In this document: positions 34,653-44,909 of the stretch, piece after piece | Numbering within the stretch: the first letter of the stretch is position 1 | Layout of the letters: the number at the start of each line of letters is the position of its first letter | Source: Paracoccaceae bacterium | GTDB taxonomy: Bacteria; Pseudomonadota; Alphaproteobacteria; Rhodobacterales; Rhodobacteraceae | NCBI GenBank assembly: GCA_024742835.1 | Contig: JANSXS010000004.1 | Location: 58,553 to 122,552, forward strand | Direction: 5' to 3' | DNA length: 64,000 bases | Notes under the pieces: model-generated | Told to the model about the DNA's origin: nothing | What the model saw: the letters and a program-made list of their open reading frames with translations, nothing else | The model's database searches: none | Made by a program: the position numbers and the translations under genes

Positions 34653-36131
34653 GTGACCGCAAAGACACTCACCCTTCCCCGTGGGCAAACGCAGGCATTG
34701 CGTGCGTTCTGGCTCACGGCATTGGCCATGGCCCTCGTGATCGCGCAGGCGATCGCGGCACAGGCCCGCCCCGAAAGCTTTTCCGATCTGGCCCAAAAGG
34801 TCAGCCCGGCCGTGGTGAACATCACCACATCCACCGTTGTCGCAAGCGGCACCGGCCCGTCCCCCATCGTCCCCGAAGGGTCGCCGTTCGAGGATTTCTT
34901 CCGCGAATTCCAGGACCGTAACCGCGATGGCGACCGTCCCCGGCGCAGTTCTGCGCTTGGGTCCGGTTTCGTCATCTCGGAAGACGGTTACGTGGTCACG
35001 AACAACCACGTCATCGAATCCGCCGATGAGGTCGTGATCGAATTCTTTTCGGGCAAAAAGCTGGTGGCAGAGGTCATCGGCACGGATCCCAAGACCGATA
35101 TCGCCCTGCTCAAGGTCGACGCCGAGGAACCGCTGCCCTTCGTCAGCTTCGGTGACAGTAATATCGCGCTCGTCGGTGACTGGGTCATAGCCGTGGGTAA
35201 CCCGCTGGGTCAGGGCTTTTCGGTGTCCGCCGGTATCGTGTCGGCACGCAACCGCGAGCTTAGCGGCACTTATGACGACTACATACAGACGGATGCGGCG
35301 ATCAACCGGGGCAACTCTGGCGGGCCGCTCTTCAACATGGATGGTGACGTCATCGGCGTGAACACAGCGATCCTGTCGCCCACGGGCGGCTCTATCGGGA
35401 TCGGGTTTTCGATGGCTTCCAACGTTGTGACCGGCGTCGTGGACCAACTGCAAGAGTTTGGCGAAACGCGTCGCGGATGGCTGGGTGTGCGTATTCAGGA
35501 CGTGACCGATGACGTGGCAGAGGCGATCGGCCTTGAAAAGGTCGCCGGCGCGCTTGTGACGGATGTGCCCGAAGGCCCCGCCGAAGAGGCCGGCATGGAA
35601 TCGGGTGACGTGATCACCCGGTTCGACGGGTTCGACGTTGATGACACGCGCGGCCTTGTCCGCCGCGTCGGCAACACGCAGGTTGGCAAAACGGTCCGGG
35701 TCGTGGTGTTCCGCGATGGCAAGACCAAGACGCTTCAGGTCACGCTTGGCCGCCGGGAAGCCGCCGAAGGCGTCGTGCCCGCCGCGCAAATACAAGAGGA
35801 AGAGCCTGAAACAGAGGCGGAGAAGACCATGCTCGGCATGACGCTTTCTGCGCTCAATGACGAGCTGCGCAATCAGCTTGAACTTGATACCGATGCGACC
35901 GGCCTTGTCGTCACCGATACCGATGCCTTGTCCGAGGCCCATGAAAAAGGGATGCGCGCCGGTGACGTGATCACCGAGGCAGGTCAGGAAAAGGTCAACA
36001 GCCTGTCCGATTTCGAGGACCGTGTCGACGCCGCCAAGGAGGCGGGGCGCAAGTCCATGCTGTTGCTTGTCCGCCGCGCCGGTGAGCCGCGTTTCGTCGC
36101 GCTGTCCTTGGAAGACAGCAGCGACAACTAA
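34653..36131 (+). CDS. Do/DegP-type periplasmic serine endopeptidase
   Basis: A 492-residue HtrA family protease. A signal sequence (FWLTALAMALVIAQAIAAQA) precedes the trypsin-like domain. The triad is H in VVTNNHVIE, D in KTDIALLKV and S in INRGNSGGPLFN. Two PDZ domains follow (about 260-350 and 390-480). The GTG at 34653 is chosen because AAGGAG lies 9 nt upstream and the signal peptide then starts properly; the frame is open further upstream. It degrades or holds misfolded envelope proteins. Its position behind hflKC is typical. Confidence 0.93.
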   Translation: MTAKTLTLPRGQTQALRAFWLTALAMALVIAQAIAAQARPESFSDLAQKVSPAVVNITTSTVVASGTGPSPIVPEGSPFEDFFREFQDRNRDGDRPRRSSALGSGFVISEDGYVVTNNHVIESADEVVIEFFSGKKLVAEVIGTDPKTDIALLKVDAEEPLPFVSFGDSNIALVGDWVIAVGNPLGQGFSVSAGIVSARNRELSGTYDDYIQTDAAINRGNSGGPLFNMDGDVIGVNTAILSPTGGSIGIGFSMASNVVTGVVDQLQEFGETRRGWLGVRIQDVTDDVAEAIGLEKVAGALVTDVPEGPAEEAGMESGDVITRFDGFDVDDTRGLVRRVGNTQVGKTVRVVVFRDGKTKTLQVTLGRREAAEGVVPAAQIQEEEPETEAEKTMLGMTLSALNDELRNQLELDTDATGLVVTDTDALSEAHEKGMRAGDVITEAGQEKVNSLSDFEDRVDAAKEAGRKSMLLLVRRAGEPRFVALSLEDSSDN

Positions 36132-36160
36132 GGCGTTTCGACCCGAAACACCCAGATTGG

Positions 36161-36192
36161 CAGGCGTTCCCGGAACCGGGGGCGCCTGTTTT
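36161..36192. terminator. Terminator between the Do protease and DUF1643 genes
   Basis: CAGGCG (36161-36166) pairs with CGCCTG (36183-36188), with an inner CCCG-GAAC-CGGG stem, followed by TTTT at 36189-36192. This is a good intrinsic terminator 30 bp after the protease stop. The DUF1643 gene ends at the same point from the other strand. Confidence 0.75.
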
Positions 36193-36749
36193 CATTCCGC
36201 GCCGGGATAGGGAATCAGTGCCGCATCCTTGCGCAGGTAAAGCGGGTGTTTGGCCGATCCGTCCTTGTTCAGTCCGAAACATTTCAAGGGCCGCCCCGTT
36301 GCCGCCACCGCGCGCACAGCCTCTTGCACCACCGGGCCATAGCGTTTGTGCAGCCGCCCATAGGCCATGACCACCCATTCCGCCTCTTGTGCCATCTCGA
36401 CGAGCGCGGGAATATTGTCAGGGCTGGCGGCAAGTTCGCGTGCGGGCAGATCGCGCGGCGAGGTGGCGCGCCAATCCAGAACATTGCCTTTCAGATAGCG
36501 GGTAAAGCCCCAGTCGCGGGCAAATACCACTTCGCGGTGACAGGTCGGGTCCGACACGTCGGCATCGGCAACCGACGGGTTCATGCCGATGAACAGCACC
36601 GCGCGGGGCGTTGCGCCGTCGGGCGTCCAGTCGCGCCGCAGCACCTGCCGGTAGCGTCCGCATGTGGAAAACACCGCCTCGCCAATCACCCCGTCGGGCA
36701 GGCGCAGCCGCACCTTGCCGCCCGGATCATGCGCCTCCGGCCCGGCCAC
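36192..36749 (-). CDS. DUF1643 domain-containing protein
   Basis: A protein of about 185 residues matching DUF1643, a family of unknown function seen in bacteria and phages. Recognisable parts are the start CGRYRQVLRRDW, then LFIGMNPSVADADVSDPTCHREVVFARDWG and WVVMAYGRLHKRYGP. A GTG at 36749, 5 bp after the truB stop, is the likely start; the frame runs open upstream over truB but that part is shadow. Translation is probably coupled to truB. The exact start is uncertain because no strong ribosome-binding site is seen. Confidence 0.75.
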   Translation of the reverse strand: MAGPEAHDPGGKVRLRLPDGVIGEAVFSTCGRYRQVLRRDWTPDGATPRAVLFIGMNPSVADADVSDPTCHREVVFARDWGFTRYLKGNVLDWRATSPRDLPARELAASPDNIPALVEMAQEAEWVVMAYGRLHKRYGPVVQEAVRAVAATGRPLKCFGLNKDGSAKHPLYLRKDAALIPYPGAE

Positions 36750-36754
36750 GCGGC

Positions 36755-37675
36755 TCAGGCCCCGAAAGGGCCGGTGTTGAACACCCGGCTGGGATAAAGC
36801 TCGCCGCCCTTGTAGCGGCCTACGGCCACCGCGCGGCCCTGATGTGCGGCCCAGCATTCGTCGCCATATTCGACATCCGTCGCGATGACAGGCCCCGGAT
36901 TCCCGTTGCGCAGCCGGGTCGCGCTGACCTCGATACAGTCCACGCGGGGCAGCTCTGCCAGCCCCTCTTCCAGTGGCAGCACATGAGCATCGAGCGCCGG
37001 ATCATGGGCCAGCCGGTCAATCTCTTCGAGGGTGATCGCATTGTCTGCGTCGAACGGCCCCGACCAGATCCGGCGCAGCCGCACAACATGGCCGTAACAT
37101 CCCAGAACCTCGCCCAGATCCCGTGCGATGGATCGCACGTAACCGCCCTTGCCACACACCATCTCAAGCTCGACATGATCGGCATCGGGCCGGTCGGTCA
37201 GGATCAGTTCCTCCACCCATAGCGGGCGCGCGGCGACCTCGAAATCCTCGCCGTCGCGGGCGCGTTTATAGGCGCGTTCGCCGTCGATCTTCACCGCCGA
37301 GAATTTCGGCGGCACCTGCATGACATCGCCCACGAACCCGCCAAGCGCGGCCTTGATCGCGGCGTCATCGGGGCGCATGGCGCTGGTCGCCGTCACCTCG
37401 CCCTCGGCATCGTCGGTATTGGTGGCCTGCCCCAGCCGCACTGTGAAAAGGTAGGCTTTCAGCGCATCGGTGATATAGGGTACCGTCTTGGTCGCCTCAC
37501 CCAACGCCACTGCCAGCACGCCCGTTGCCTCGGGATCCAGCGTGCCCGCGTGCCCGGCCTTTTTGGCCTGCATCGCCCAACGCACCTTGTTGACCACCGC
37601 GGTCGAGGTCATGCCGGCGGGCTTGTCGACGACGATCCAGCCTGAAACGTCTCTGCCCTTGCGCTTGCGTGCCAT
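36755..37675 (-). CDS. truB: tRNA pseudouridine-55 synthase
   Basis: A 306-residue TruB that makes pseudouridine 55 in the tRNA T-loop. The catalytic aspartate is in [36 protein letters not shown] and [16 protein letters not shown] are family motifs, and the C-terminal RNA-binding domain is present. rbfA lies upstream on the same strand, as in the classic nusA-infB-rbfA-truB order, but is separated here by the phosphodiester glycosidase gene and a small frame. Confidence 0.95.
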   Translation of the reverse strand: MARKRKGRDVSGWIVVDKPAGMTSTAVVNKVRWAMQAKKAGHAGTLDPEATGVLAVALGEATKTVPYITDALKAYLFTVRLGQATNTDDAEGEVTATSAMRPDDAAIKAALGGFVGDVMQVPPKFSAVKIDGERAYKRARDGEDFEVAARPLWVEELILTDRPDADHVELEMVCGKGGYVRSIARDLGEVLGCYGHVVRLRRIWSGPFDADNAITLEEIDRLAHDPALDAHVLPLEEGLAELPRVDCIEVSATRLRNGNPGPVIATDVEYGDECWAAHQGRAVAVGRYKGGELYPSRVFNTGPFGA

Positions 37676-37734
37676 GGGTCCGCATCCCGTCCATTACCGT
37701 GAAAACGGCGGCGTAGCCCAGCGCCGCGGCGGTG

Positions 37735-37929
37735 TCAATTCGCGGCGCGCGGCACCTGCCTGCCCACCGCCGCTGCCACCTCGGCCCGTCCCGCCGCGCG
37801 AAACACCGCGTTCTGCGACATCCCCGTGACCATGAAGGGAAAGCCAAGGCACCAATAGGGCACACAGGACACTGCCACGCCCGCGCGCGCCGAAATCCAT
37901 CCGGCCGCCGCGTCGGCCGTGGCGATCAC
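37735..37929 (-). CDS. Possible small protein between glycosidase and truB
   Basis: A 64-codon GTG-initiated frame whose start overlaps the stop of the upstream glycosidase gene (GTGA) and which ends 60 bp before truB. It contains ARAGVAVSCVPYWCLGFPF followed by MVTGMSQNAVFRAAGR. I recognise no family. Support is its coupling to the gene before it and the otherwise empty 250-bp gap. Against it are its short length and the absence of a strong ribosome-binding site. Confidence 0.35.
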   Translation of the reverse strand: MIATADAAAGWISARAGVAVSCVPYWCLGFPFMVTGMSQNAVFRAAGRAEVAAAVGRQVPRAAN

Positions 37930-38693
37930 CCGTCGTCGACCACGCCCACCATTGGCCCCATCGGAAAGCCGCCATCATGCCGACCAAGCGCGGGGGCATA
38001 CAGCCTTGAGATATTGCCGTCGAAATACAGCGCCTGCGGCGTCCGCAGCGCATCACGGAACAGTCGGGCAAAGGTATGGAAATTCACTGGCGTCTCGGAA
38101 ATGACGAACCACGCCTTTTTCCCATCCGCACTGGTGCCCACACCGTTGCGCACAAAGCGGCTGTCGCTGTCGTGTAAAAAGCGGGGATGCAATGCACCGT
38201 CGATTACCAGCATCGGCCCCGATTGTGTGGCAAACCGGCAGGCAGGTGCCTCGCGGACAAAGCGCAGGCTTTCGATCACGTCGGCGCGCCCCTCGCCGAT
38301 GCAGAACACGCCGTTCGGCAACAGCCCGAAATTGCCCGGCCCTTCGCGGGTGACAAGCGGCGCGATCTCGTGCCCGTCTTCCACGTAAAGGCCCACGGGC
38401 CTGCGATCCTGATGATACATGCCCGCGTTCATGCCAAAGCGCAGGATTTTGCCCTCGGCCCCAAGGCGGGCGTCCACGTTGTCGAAACTGCCCAAGGGGC
38501 GGTCGTTGTCGGGATCGTTCAGAAACAGCCGCAGCTCCTGCCGCGTGACATCGACTTCGCAAACCGTGTAGCGGTGATTGTCGAACTCGCTTTTCCTGCA
38601 CTCAGCCGCGCTTGCGCCATCGGGCATCGCGCCGCTTGCCATCAGCACAAGAAGCGCCGGGATCATACGGCGCAGGGCGCTAGTTTTCCACAT
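37926..38693 (-). CDS. Phosphodiester glycosidase family (DUF2233) protein
   Basis: A 255-residue secreted protein. A signal peptide ([20 protein letters not shown]) is followed by the NAGPA-like fold: [49 protein letters not shown] and [17 protein letters not shown]. The family is related to the human uncovering enzyme that removes GlcNAc from phosphodiesters; the bacterial substrate is unknown and is probably an envelope or exopolysaccharide phosphodiester. The start overlaps the end of rbfA by 14 bp, so it is inserted into the rbfA-truB unit. A second ATG ten codons in is also possible. Confidence 0.85.
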   Translation of the reverse strand: MWKTSALRRMIPALLVLMASGAMPDGASAAECRKSEFDNHRYTVCEVDVTRQELRLFLNDPDNDRPLGSFDNVDARLGAEGKILRFGMNAGMYHQDRRPVGLYVEDGHEIAPLVTREGPGNFGLLPNGVFCIGEGRADVIESLRFVREAPACRFATQSGPMLVIDGALHPRFLHDSDSRFVRNGVGTSADGKKAWFVISETPVNFHTFARLFRDALRTPQALYFDGNISRLYAPALGRHDGGFPMGPMVGVVDDG

Positions 38694-39075
38694 CCCGCTT
38701 CACGCGCTCATCCTCGAAAAGACGGCGCGTCTCGTCGAGCTGGTCAAAGGTCTCGTCCAGCCGAAACCGCAGGTCAGGCGCGTATTTCAGCGCCAGCTTC
38801 TTGCCAAGGATGCGCCGCAACTCTCCCTTGTTGCGCGCCAGCAGCTTGAGCACATCCTCCTGCCCCTCACCGCCTAGCGGCAGGACAAAGGCCGTCGCGA
38901 TCTTGAGATCGGGCGACGTGCGCACCTCGCCCACCGTCACCGACAGGCGATTGAGTTCGGGGTCGTGGATGTCGCCGCGCATCAGCACATCCGACAGGGT
39001 GCGCCGGATCTGTTCACCCACGCGCAACTGACGTTGCGACGGGCCGGGACCATCGTGAAACTTGTTCTTAGCCAT
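38680..39075 (-). CDS. rbfA: Ribosome-binding factor A
   Basis: A protein of about 131 residues needed for 16S rRNA 5'-end maturation and cold growth. RbfA features are the start [27 protein letters not shown] and the KH-like core [24 protein letters not shown]. The ATG at 39075 (MAKNKF) is preferred to one three codons upstream. It is not behind infB here; the preceding gene on the strand is the hydantoinase fusion 61 bp away. Confidence 0.92.
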   Translation of the reverse strand: MAKNKFHDGPGPSQRQLRVGEQIRRTLSDVLMRGDIHDPELNRLSVTVGEVRTSPDLKIATAFVLPLGGEGQEDVLKLLARNKGELRRILGKKLALKYAPDLRFRLDETFDQLDETRRLFEDERVKRDVEN

Positions 39076-39136
39076 GATCCCCATCTAAGCGTTGGCGCAC
39101 GGTTTGCCAAGCGACGAAGGCGTGACCGTGGCATCG

Positions 39137-42100
39137 CTATTCGCCCGGTGGCCCCCAACCGCCGCCGCCCGGCGTTTCCATGCCGAAAACACAGTTCGCG
39201 GGCAGGTCGATCTCGTCATTGCCAGCCATCTCGCGGATCTCGCCCCCTGGCAGTTCGGCCCAGTTGCGCCCCACCGCCCCCGGCGCGCCGCCCTCCACGC
39301 CAAAGGGCGGGATGCGCCGGTGATTGCTGAGCGTCGTCACCGTGACAGGCTCCAGGAACCGCAGGCGCCGGATCAGGCCATTGCCGCCGCGATGCGCGCC
39401 CACGCCGCCTGATCCGGGCCGCACCGTGAAGGTTTCCAACCGCACCGGAAAGCGTTGTTCAAGCACCTCGGGGTCGGTCATGCGGGTGTTGGTCATATGG
39501 CTTTGCACCGCATCGCAGCCGTCGAAATCCGGCCCCGCGCCGGTGCCGCCCGCGATGGTCTCGTAATTCTGAAAGCGGTCATTGCCCCAGACGAAATTGT
39601 TCATCGTCCCCTGACTGCCCGCGATCACGTGCAGCGCACCGTAAAGCGCGTTGCAGGTGGCCTGACTGACCTCGGTATTGCCCGAAATCACCGCCGCCGG
39701 GTAAACGGGGTTCAGCATAGAGCCCTCTGGGATCACGATATTGATCGGCTTCAGACACCCCTCGTTCAGCGGGATATCCGCGCCCACCATCGTGCGGAAG
39801 ACATAGAGCACGACAGCCCGGCAGATCGACTTGGGCGCGTTGTAATTGCCCGCCTGCTGCGGGCTGGTTCCGGTGAAATCAATCGTCGCCTCGCGCGCGT
39901 CGCGGTCCACGCTGATCGCAACCTCGATCACCGCGCCATGATCCATCGGATAACGGAACTGCCCGTCGCGCAGCCGGTCCACGACACGCCGCACGCTTTC
40001 CTCTGCATTATCCTGAACATGGCCCATATAGGCGCGCACCACCTCCGCGCCATAGGCGTCGACCACCTTCATCAGCGCCTGCCGCCCGGTCTCGTTGGCG
40101 GCGACCTGCGCCTTCAGATCGGCAATGTTCTGCGGAATATTGCGGCACGGGTAACGCCCGCCGCGCAGCACCGCTTCGGCCTCGGCCTCAAGGAAAACAC
40201 CCTGATCGACCAGCTTTATGTTGTCGATCAACACGCCCTCTTCCTCGATATGGTGGCTATCGGGCGGCGCGCTTCCGGGTGTGCGCCCGCCGATATCGGC
40301 GTGATGCCCCCGCGCGCCCAGCCAGAAGGCGGGTTCACCATCCACGAAGACCGGCGAAATCACCGTCACATCCGGCAGATGCGTGCCGCCGCGATAGGGT
40401 GAATTGAGCATGAAGGCATCGCCGGGCCGCACCTTCGGGTTTAGCCGCATCACCGTTTTCACGGAATCCGACATCGACCCAAGATGCACCGGCACATGCG
40501 GCGCGTTCGCCACCAGATCGCCCGCCGCGTCAAAGATCGCACAGGAGAAATCCAGCCGCTCCTTGATGTTGACGGACATGGAGGTGTTGGCAAGCGTCGC
40601 GCCCATCTGGTCGGCCACGGACATGAACAGGTTGTTGAACACCTCCAGCAGCACCGGATCGGCCTGTGTGCCAGCGGCCAGATCGCGGGCCTTCTCGGCA
40701 TGGCGTTCAAGGATCAGGTTCGCGTGACCGTCCACCCGCGCGGTCCAGCCGGGTTCGACCATGTTGGTCCCTGTAGGTTCGGTGATGATCGCCGGTCCCT
40801 TGACTGAGCGCGCCGGATCAAGCCGCGCGCGATCATGGATCGGCACGTCGCGCCATGCGCCCTCGCAGTAAACCGGCACCTCGGCCTCCGCTGTGCCATC
40901 GCCATGGGGCACGTCGGGTTGCGCGACCCGGCCCGTCTCGCCCATCGCCTCCACGTCGATCATCTCGATATGGATCGCGCGCTCCGGTGAGGCAAAGCCG
41001 AACCGCGCCTTGTGCAGCGTCTCGAATGCCGCTTTGGCCTTCGCCGCTTCGCCCAGTTCAACCGGCAGCGATTGGTGCGATCCGTCATACCGCAGATGCG
41101 CCCGCCGCTGCGTGGTGATCCCAGTGCCGCCCTGCGCCTCCACCTCGGCCACGGCGTCTTGCGCCAGGGTATCCGCCCGCGCACGGGCCTCGTCCAGCCG
41201 GTCCAGCGGCGCATCGAACTGCGCCTCGCGCATGGCCGTGATCCGGGCAAGACCCATGCCATAGGCAGACAATACGCCTGCGTATGGATGAATGAGCACC
41301 CGCCGCATCCCCAACGCGTCGGCGACAAGGCAGGCGTGCTGCCCGCCCGCCCCGCCAAAGCATTGCAGCGTGTAGTCGGTCACGTCATGGCCGCGCTGCA
41401 CCGAGATCTTCTTGATCGCGTTCGCCATGTTGTCTACCGCGATGCGCAGGAATCCTTCAGCCATGTCCTCGGGTCTGCGGGGCACCTCGCCCGTCTCTTG
41501 CGCGACGGTCTCGGATAAATCGGCAAACTTGGCGCGCACGATCTCGGCATCCAGCGGCGCATCGCCGCCCGCGCCGAACATGGCTGGAAAATGATCCGGG
41601 TTCAGCTTGCCCAGCATCACGTTGCAATCCGTCACCGCCAGCGGCCCGCCACGCCGATAACACGCCGGGCCGGGATCTGCGCCCGCGCTTTCAGGCCCCA
41701 CCTGAAAGCGCCCGTCCTCGAACTTGCAGATGCTGCCACCACCAGCCGCAACCGTATGGATATCCATCATCGGCGCGCGCATCCGCACGCCCGCCACCTC
41801 GGTCTCGAACGACCGCTCATAAGCCCCGGCATAATGGCTGACATCCGTGCTGGTGCCACCCATGTCAAAGCCGATCAGCCGGTCGAACCCGGCCTGATCG
41901 CCGGTTTGCACCATGCCCACGATGCCCCCCGCCGGACCGGACAGGATCGCATCGCGCCCCTGAAATCGCGTCGCTTCGGTCAGCCCGCCATTGGATTGCA
42001 TGAACATCAGCCGCCCGCAGGCGCGCCCCAGATCCAGCGCTCCGGCCACCTGATCCACATAGCGCCGCAGGACGGGCGACAGATACGCATCAACCACCGT

Positions 42101-42718
42101 GGTATCGCCGCGCCCCACCAGCTTGGCCAGTTTTGACACATCGCCGCTGGTAGACACCTGTGTGAACCCGATCTCGCGGGCGATCGCGGCCACCTGATCC
42201 TCGTGGCAGGGGTTCAGATAGGCATGCAGCCCGGCGATGGCGACGGCGCGGATGCCGCTGTCATGGGCGCTTTGCAAGGCGTCGCGCAGCGGTGCCTCAT
42301 TCAGCGGGTGCAGCACGCGGCCCTGCGCATCCAGCCGCTCGTCCATCTCGATCACATCGTCATACAGCAGGTCGGGCCGCGTGATCTTCAGGTCGAACAG
42401 GCGCGGCCGCGTCTGGTAGCCGATCTTCAGCAGATCACGAAAGCCGCGCGTGATCACCAGAACCACCCGCTCGCCCTTGCGTTCCAGTAGCGCGTTGGTG
42501 GCCACTGTTGTGCCCATCTTTACCGCGCGAATGCCGCCCTCGGGAAAGGCACCGTCAACGCCCATGACCTCGTGGATGCCCTGAACGGCGGCGTCGCGGT
42601 AGCGTTCGGGGTTTTCCGACAACAGTTTGTGCGTGTGCAGCGCGCCATCTGGGTCAAGCGCCACGATATCGGTGAAGGTGCCCCCCCGGTCGATCCAGAA
42701 TTCCCACGCGCCGCGCAT
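39137..42718 (-). CDS. Fused hydantoinase A/B (5-oxoprolinase family) protein
   Basis: A 1193-residue cytosolic enzyme combining a HyuA-type ATPase half and a HyuB-type half, as in eukaryotic-like 5-oxoprolinases. N-terminal half: [33 protein letters not shown] and [18 protein letters not shown]-terminal half: [21 protein letters not shown] and [16 protein letters not shown]. It would open 5-oxoproline or a hydantoin ring with ATP. AGGGGGCAGCGG precedes the ATG at 42718. 5-Oxoproline arises in glutathione turnover, but the actual substrate is not fixed by sequence. Confidence 0.88.
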   Translation of the reverse strand: MRGAWEFWIDRGGTFTDIVALDPDGALHTHKLLSENPERYRDAAVQGIHEVMGVDGAFPEGGIRAVKMGTTVATNALLERKGERVVLVITRGFRDLLKIGYQTRPRLFDLKITRPDLLYDDVIEMDERLDAQGRVLHPLNEAPLRDALQSAHDSGIRAVAIAGLHAYLNPCHEDQVAAIAREIGFTQVSTSGDVSKLAKLVGRGDTTVVDAYLSPVLRRYVDQVAGALDLGRACGRLMFMQSNGGLTEATRFQGRDAILSGPAGGIVGMVQTGDQAGFDRLIGFDMGGTSTDVSHYAGAYERSFETEVAGVRMRAPMMDIHTVAAGGGSICKFEDGRFQVGPESAGADPGPACYRRGGPLAVTDCNVMLGKLNPDHFPAMFGAGGDAPLDAEIVRAKFADLSETVAQETGEVPRRPEDMAEGFLRIAVDNMANAIKKISVQRGHDVTDYTLQCFGGAGGQHACLVADALGMRRVLIHPYAGVLSAYGMGLARITAMREAQFDAPLDRLDEARARADTLAQDAVAEVEAQGGTGITTQRRAHLRYDGSHQSLPVELGEAAKAKAAFETLHKARFGFASPERAIHIEMIDVEAMGETGRVAQPDVPHGDGTAEAEVPVYCEGAWRDVPIHDRARLDPARSVKGPAIITEPTGTNMVEPGWTARVDGHANLILERHAEKARDLAAGTQADPVLLEVFNNLFMSVADQMGATLANTSMSVNIKERLDFSCAIFDAAGDLVANAPHVPVHLGSMSDSVKTVMRLNPKVRPGDAFMLNSPYRGGTHLPDVTVISPVFVDGEPAFWLGARGHHADIGGRTPGSAPPDSHHIEEEGVLIDNIKLVDQGVFLEAEAEAVLRGGRYPCRNIPQNIADLKAQVAANETGRQALMKVVDAYGAEVVRAYMGHVQDNAEESVRRVVDRLRDGQFRYPMDHGAVIEVAISVDRDAREATIDFTGTSPQQAGNYNAPKSICRAVVLYVFRTMVGADIPLNEGCLKPINIVIPEGSMLNPVYPAAVISGNTEVSQATCNALYGALHVIAGSQGTMNNFVWGNDRFQNYETIAGGTGAGPDFDGCDAVQSHMTNTRMTDPEVLEQRFPVRLETFTVRPGSGGVGAHRGGNGLIRRLRFLEPVTVTTLSNHRRIPPFGVEGGAPGAVGRNWAELPGGEIREMAGNDEIDLPANCVFGMETPGGGGWGPPGE

Positions 42719-42846
42719 CCGCTGCCCCCTTGATGATCCGGCTTCACGTTCCGGCGCGCCCCGGCAAATGTCAACGCGTCCGGGGCATTGAAATCCGGCC
42801 CCGTCTCTGTCCATAAACGCATGGACCCAATCACAGGAGACGCGCC

Positions 42847-43263
42847 ATGGACATCCGCCCGCTGACAGAGGATTTCGCGGTCGCGCCGCAGATCGCGCCC
42901 GATGAGATCGCCGAGATCAAGGCACTGGGCTATGCCTCCATCCTTTGCAACCGCCCAGACGGCGAAGAGTTGGGCCAGCCGGACTATGCCGCGATAGAGG
43001 CGGCGGCCAAGGCCGAAGGGATGCAGATCGCATGGGTGCCCATTGTGTCTGGCATGGTGACGGAGGAGGCGATGACCGATTTCGCCACCGCGCTTGACGA
43101 GATGCCCAAGCCGATCCTCGCCTATTGCCGGTCGGGCACGCGCTGCACCATGCTCTGGACCATAGCGCGCCACGGCGACCTGCCCGAGGCAGAGCTGATC
43201 GAGCGGACGTCCAACGCAGGCTATGACATGTCCGGATTGCTACGCCAGTTGCAGGCACGATGA
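42847..43263 (+). CDS. TIGR01244 family sulphur transferase/phosphatase-like protein
   Basis: A 138-residue cytosolic protein of the DUF442/TIGR01244 group, related to tyrosine phosphatases and the N-terminal domain of Blh. The active-site loop is [13 protein letters not shown] (CxxGxR). [18 protein letters not shown] is the usual N-terminal motif. Relatives take part in sulphide metabolism or biofilm control. AGGAGACGCGCC precedes the ATG. It overlaps the following kinase-like gene by 4 nt and is divergent from the hydantoinase gene. Confidence 0.85.
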   Translation: MDIRPLTEDFAVAPQIAPDEIAEIKALGYASILCNRPDGEELGQPDYAAIEAAAKAEGMQIAWVPIVSGMVTEEAMTDFATALDEMPKPILAYCRSGTRCTMLWTIARHGDLPEAELIERTSNAGYDMSGLLRQLQAR

Positions 43264-43976
43264 CAGGCTGGATCGCCCTTGGTCCCACCGGCGCGGGCAT
43301 CCGCGCCATCGCGCTGAAGGGCGACAGGATCACCGGCGAAGGGCGCGGCGAGGACGAGGCCACCGCCCTGCGCGGTCTGCCCCGCGCGCCGCTTGTGCGG
43401 ATCGGCGATGGCCCGGCCACACGCCTGCCTGCGCCGGTTTTGCCGCAGTCGGGCAACAGCCTGCCCGCGTGGGAACAGGCCAGCCCGCCCGATATCCTGA
43501 GCGCGTGGGTGCGGATCTGGATCGCGGGATATCTTGCGGCCCGGCCCAACTGGGACGGGGTCGTTTGCATCACCCATGCTGATATCACGCACTGGATCCA
43601 TATCAGCGCGTCCGAGGCCGTCAGCGCGCAAAGCCTGCTGACCCCGCGCCTTGTCACCGCGCTGCACGGGGCCGCCACGCCCGACCGCGCGGCGCTGTCG
43701 GAAACGCTGTCGCGCCCCGAACGGCTTGCCGCGCATCTGCGCGCCGCCGAGGTGGCGGGCGATACCGGCGCCACGACAGGGCATCTTCTGGGGGCCGAAC
43801 TGGCCGCGACGCGCGCCTATTGGCTGGGTCAGCAGGTCGCGGTGATCTCACAAACCCCACAGGCCCATATGGCCGCGCTGTCCGATCAGGGGGTGCCTGC
43901 CACCGCGCATGATCCCGAAACGCTGCTTGCTCCGGGCCTGATCGCGCTTGGCCGGGCCTTGCACCTGTCGTCGTGA
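43260..43976 (+). CDS. 2-dehydro-3-deoxygalactonokinase-like protein, probably degenerate
   Basis: A 238-residue protein resembling DgoK in its central and C-terminal parts (CITHADITHWIHISASEAVSAQSLLTPRL, GHLLGAELAATRAYW). Real DgoK is near 300 residues and begins with a DWGTS-type nucleotide-binding motif. Here the N-terminus reads WIALGPTGAGIRAIAL, so the aspartate and threonine of that motif are gone, and the protein is short. It may be a non-kinase paralogue. It overlaps the TIGR01244 gene (ATGA) and is not in a galactonate operon. Confidence 0.65.
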   Translation: MTGWIALGPTGAGIRAIALKGDRITGEGRGEDEATALRGLPRAPLVRIGDGPATRLPAPVLPQSGNSLPAWEQASPPDILSAWVRIWIAGYLAARPNWDGVVCITHADITHWIHISASEAVSAQSLLTPRLVTALHGAATPDRAALSETLSRPERLAAHLRAAEVAGDTGATTGHLLGAELAATRAYWLGQQVAVISQTPQAHMAALSDQGVPATAHDPETLLAPGLIALGRALHLSS

Positions 43977-43988
43977 TCGCGGGTCTGC

Positions 43989-44909
43989 TCAGGCCGTGCC
44001 CGCGCGGGTGCGGCAGGGGCCGAACACGGCCGCCAGCGCAAGGATCACACCCGACACCGTGGCGATCATGCCCGCCGCGCTCACGGCGTCCTGAAACCCC
44101 AACCAGAGCGGGCCATACCCGGCCAGTACATAGCCCAGCACCGCCGACAGCGTGGCGAATGTCACCGACCACGCGATCTGCACCTCCAGCCGGTTGGTCA
44201 TCAGCCGCGCCGCCGCGGGCGGGCAGATGAACATCGCGATCACGATGATGGAGCCTACCGCATCAAACGCCGCGACCGCTGCGATGGCCGCCACGATCAC
44301 AAGGCCAAGCCCGACCGCGCCCACCGGCACGCCCAGCGACCGCGCGAAGCCCTCGTCAAAGGTTGACAGTGTCAGCGGTCGCCAGAACAGCCATGTCAGC
44401 GCGATAACCAGCAACAGCGTCAGCGCCATGCGCGGCAATTCCGGTGGCAGCCCGCGCAGCGCGCCCGCGTCGAGTAGCGAATGCCATCCCATCCCGTCCA
44501 GCCAGATCAGGCTTTCGAGATTGCCGTAAAGCGCGTGTTCCACGTCCAGATGCACCGTCGAGGTGTCCGATTGCTCCAGCAACAGCACACCAGCGGCGAA
44601 CAGCGTGGTGAACACCACACCCATCGCCGCGCCCGGCTCTATGCCGCCCAGATGTCGGATCGCCTCGATCATGCCCACTGCGATCAGCGCGGCGACGCCC
44701 GCGCCGATCATCATCGGCCACGCGGCAACAACGCCGGTCACGAGGAACGCACCGACGATGCCGGGCAGCACCACATGGCTGATCGCATCCCCGATCAGCG
44801 CCTGTTTGCGCAGCAACAGGAAATTGCCGGGCAGGGCACAGGCCACGGCGGCAAAGATCCCGATCAGAATCGGCGGCAGCGACAGCGCGACAAACTCGGC
44901 CCCCATCAT
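43989..44909 (-). CDS. Metal ABC transporter permease (TroD/YtgD-like)
   Basis: A 306-residue ABC-3 type permease with about eight or nine membrane helices. Family marks are LLLRKQALIGDAISHVVLPGIVGAF near the N-terminus and AFDAVGSIIVIAMFICPPAAARLM in the C-terminal half. It is the last gene of a four-gene metal-uptake operon, overlapping the preceding permease-regulator gene (ATGA). It is the partner permease that lacks the regulatory extension. Confidence 0.9.
   Translation of the reverse strand: MMGAEFVALSLPPILIGIFAAVACALPGNFLLLRKQALIGDAISHVVLPGIVGAFLVTGVVAAWPMMIGAGVAALIAVGMIEAIRHLGGIEPGAAMGVVFTTLFAAGVLLLEQSDTSTVHLDVEHALYGNLESLIWLDGMGWHSLLDAGALRGLPPELPRMALTLLLVIALTWLFWRPLTLSTFDEGFARSLGVPVGAVGLGLVIVAAIAAVAAFDAVGSIIVIAMFICPPAAARLMTNRLEVQIAWSVTFATLSAVLGYVLAGYGPLWLGFQDAVSAAGMIATVSGVILALAAVFGPCRTRAGTA

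Noticed and set aside
37694..38071. 125-codon minus-strand frame overlapping the glycosidase 3' end
   Set aside because: It is out of frame with the glycosidase and rich in Arg, Gly and Trp; a shadow.
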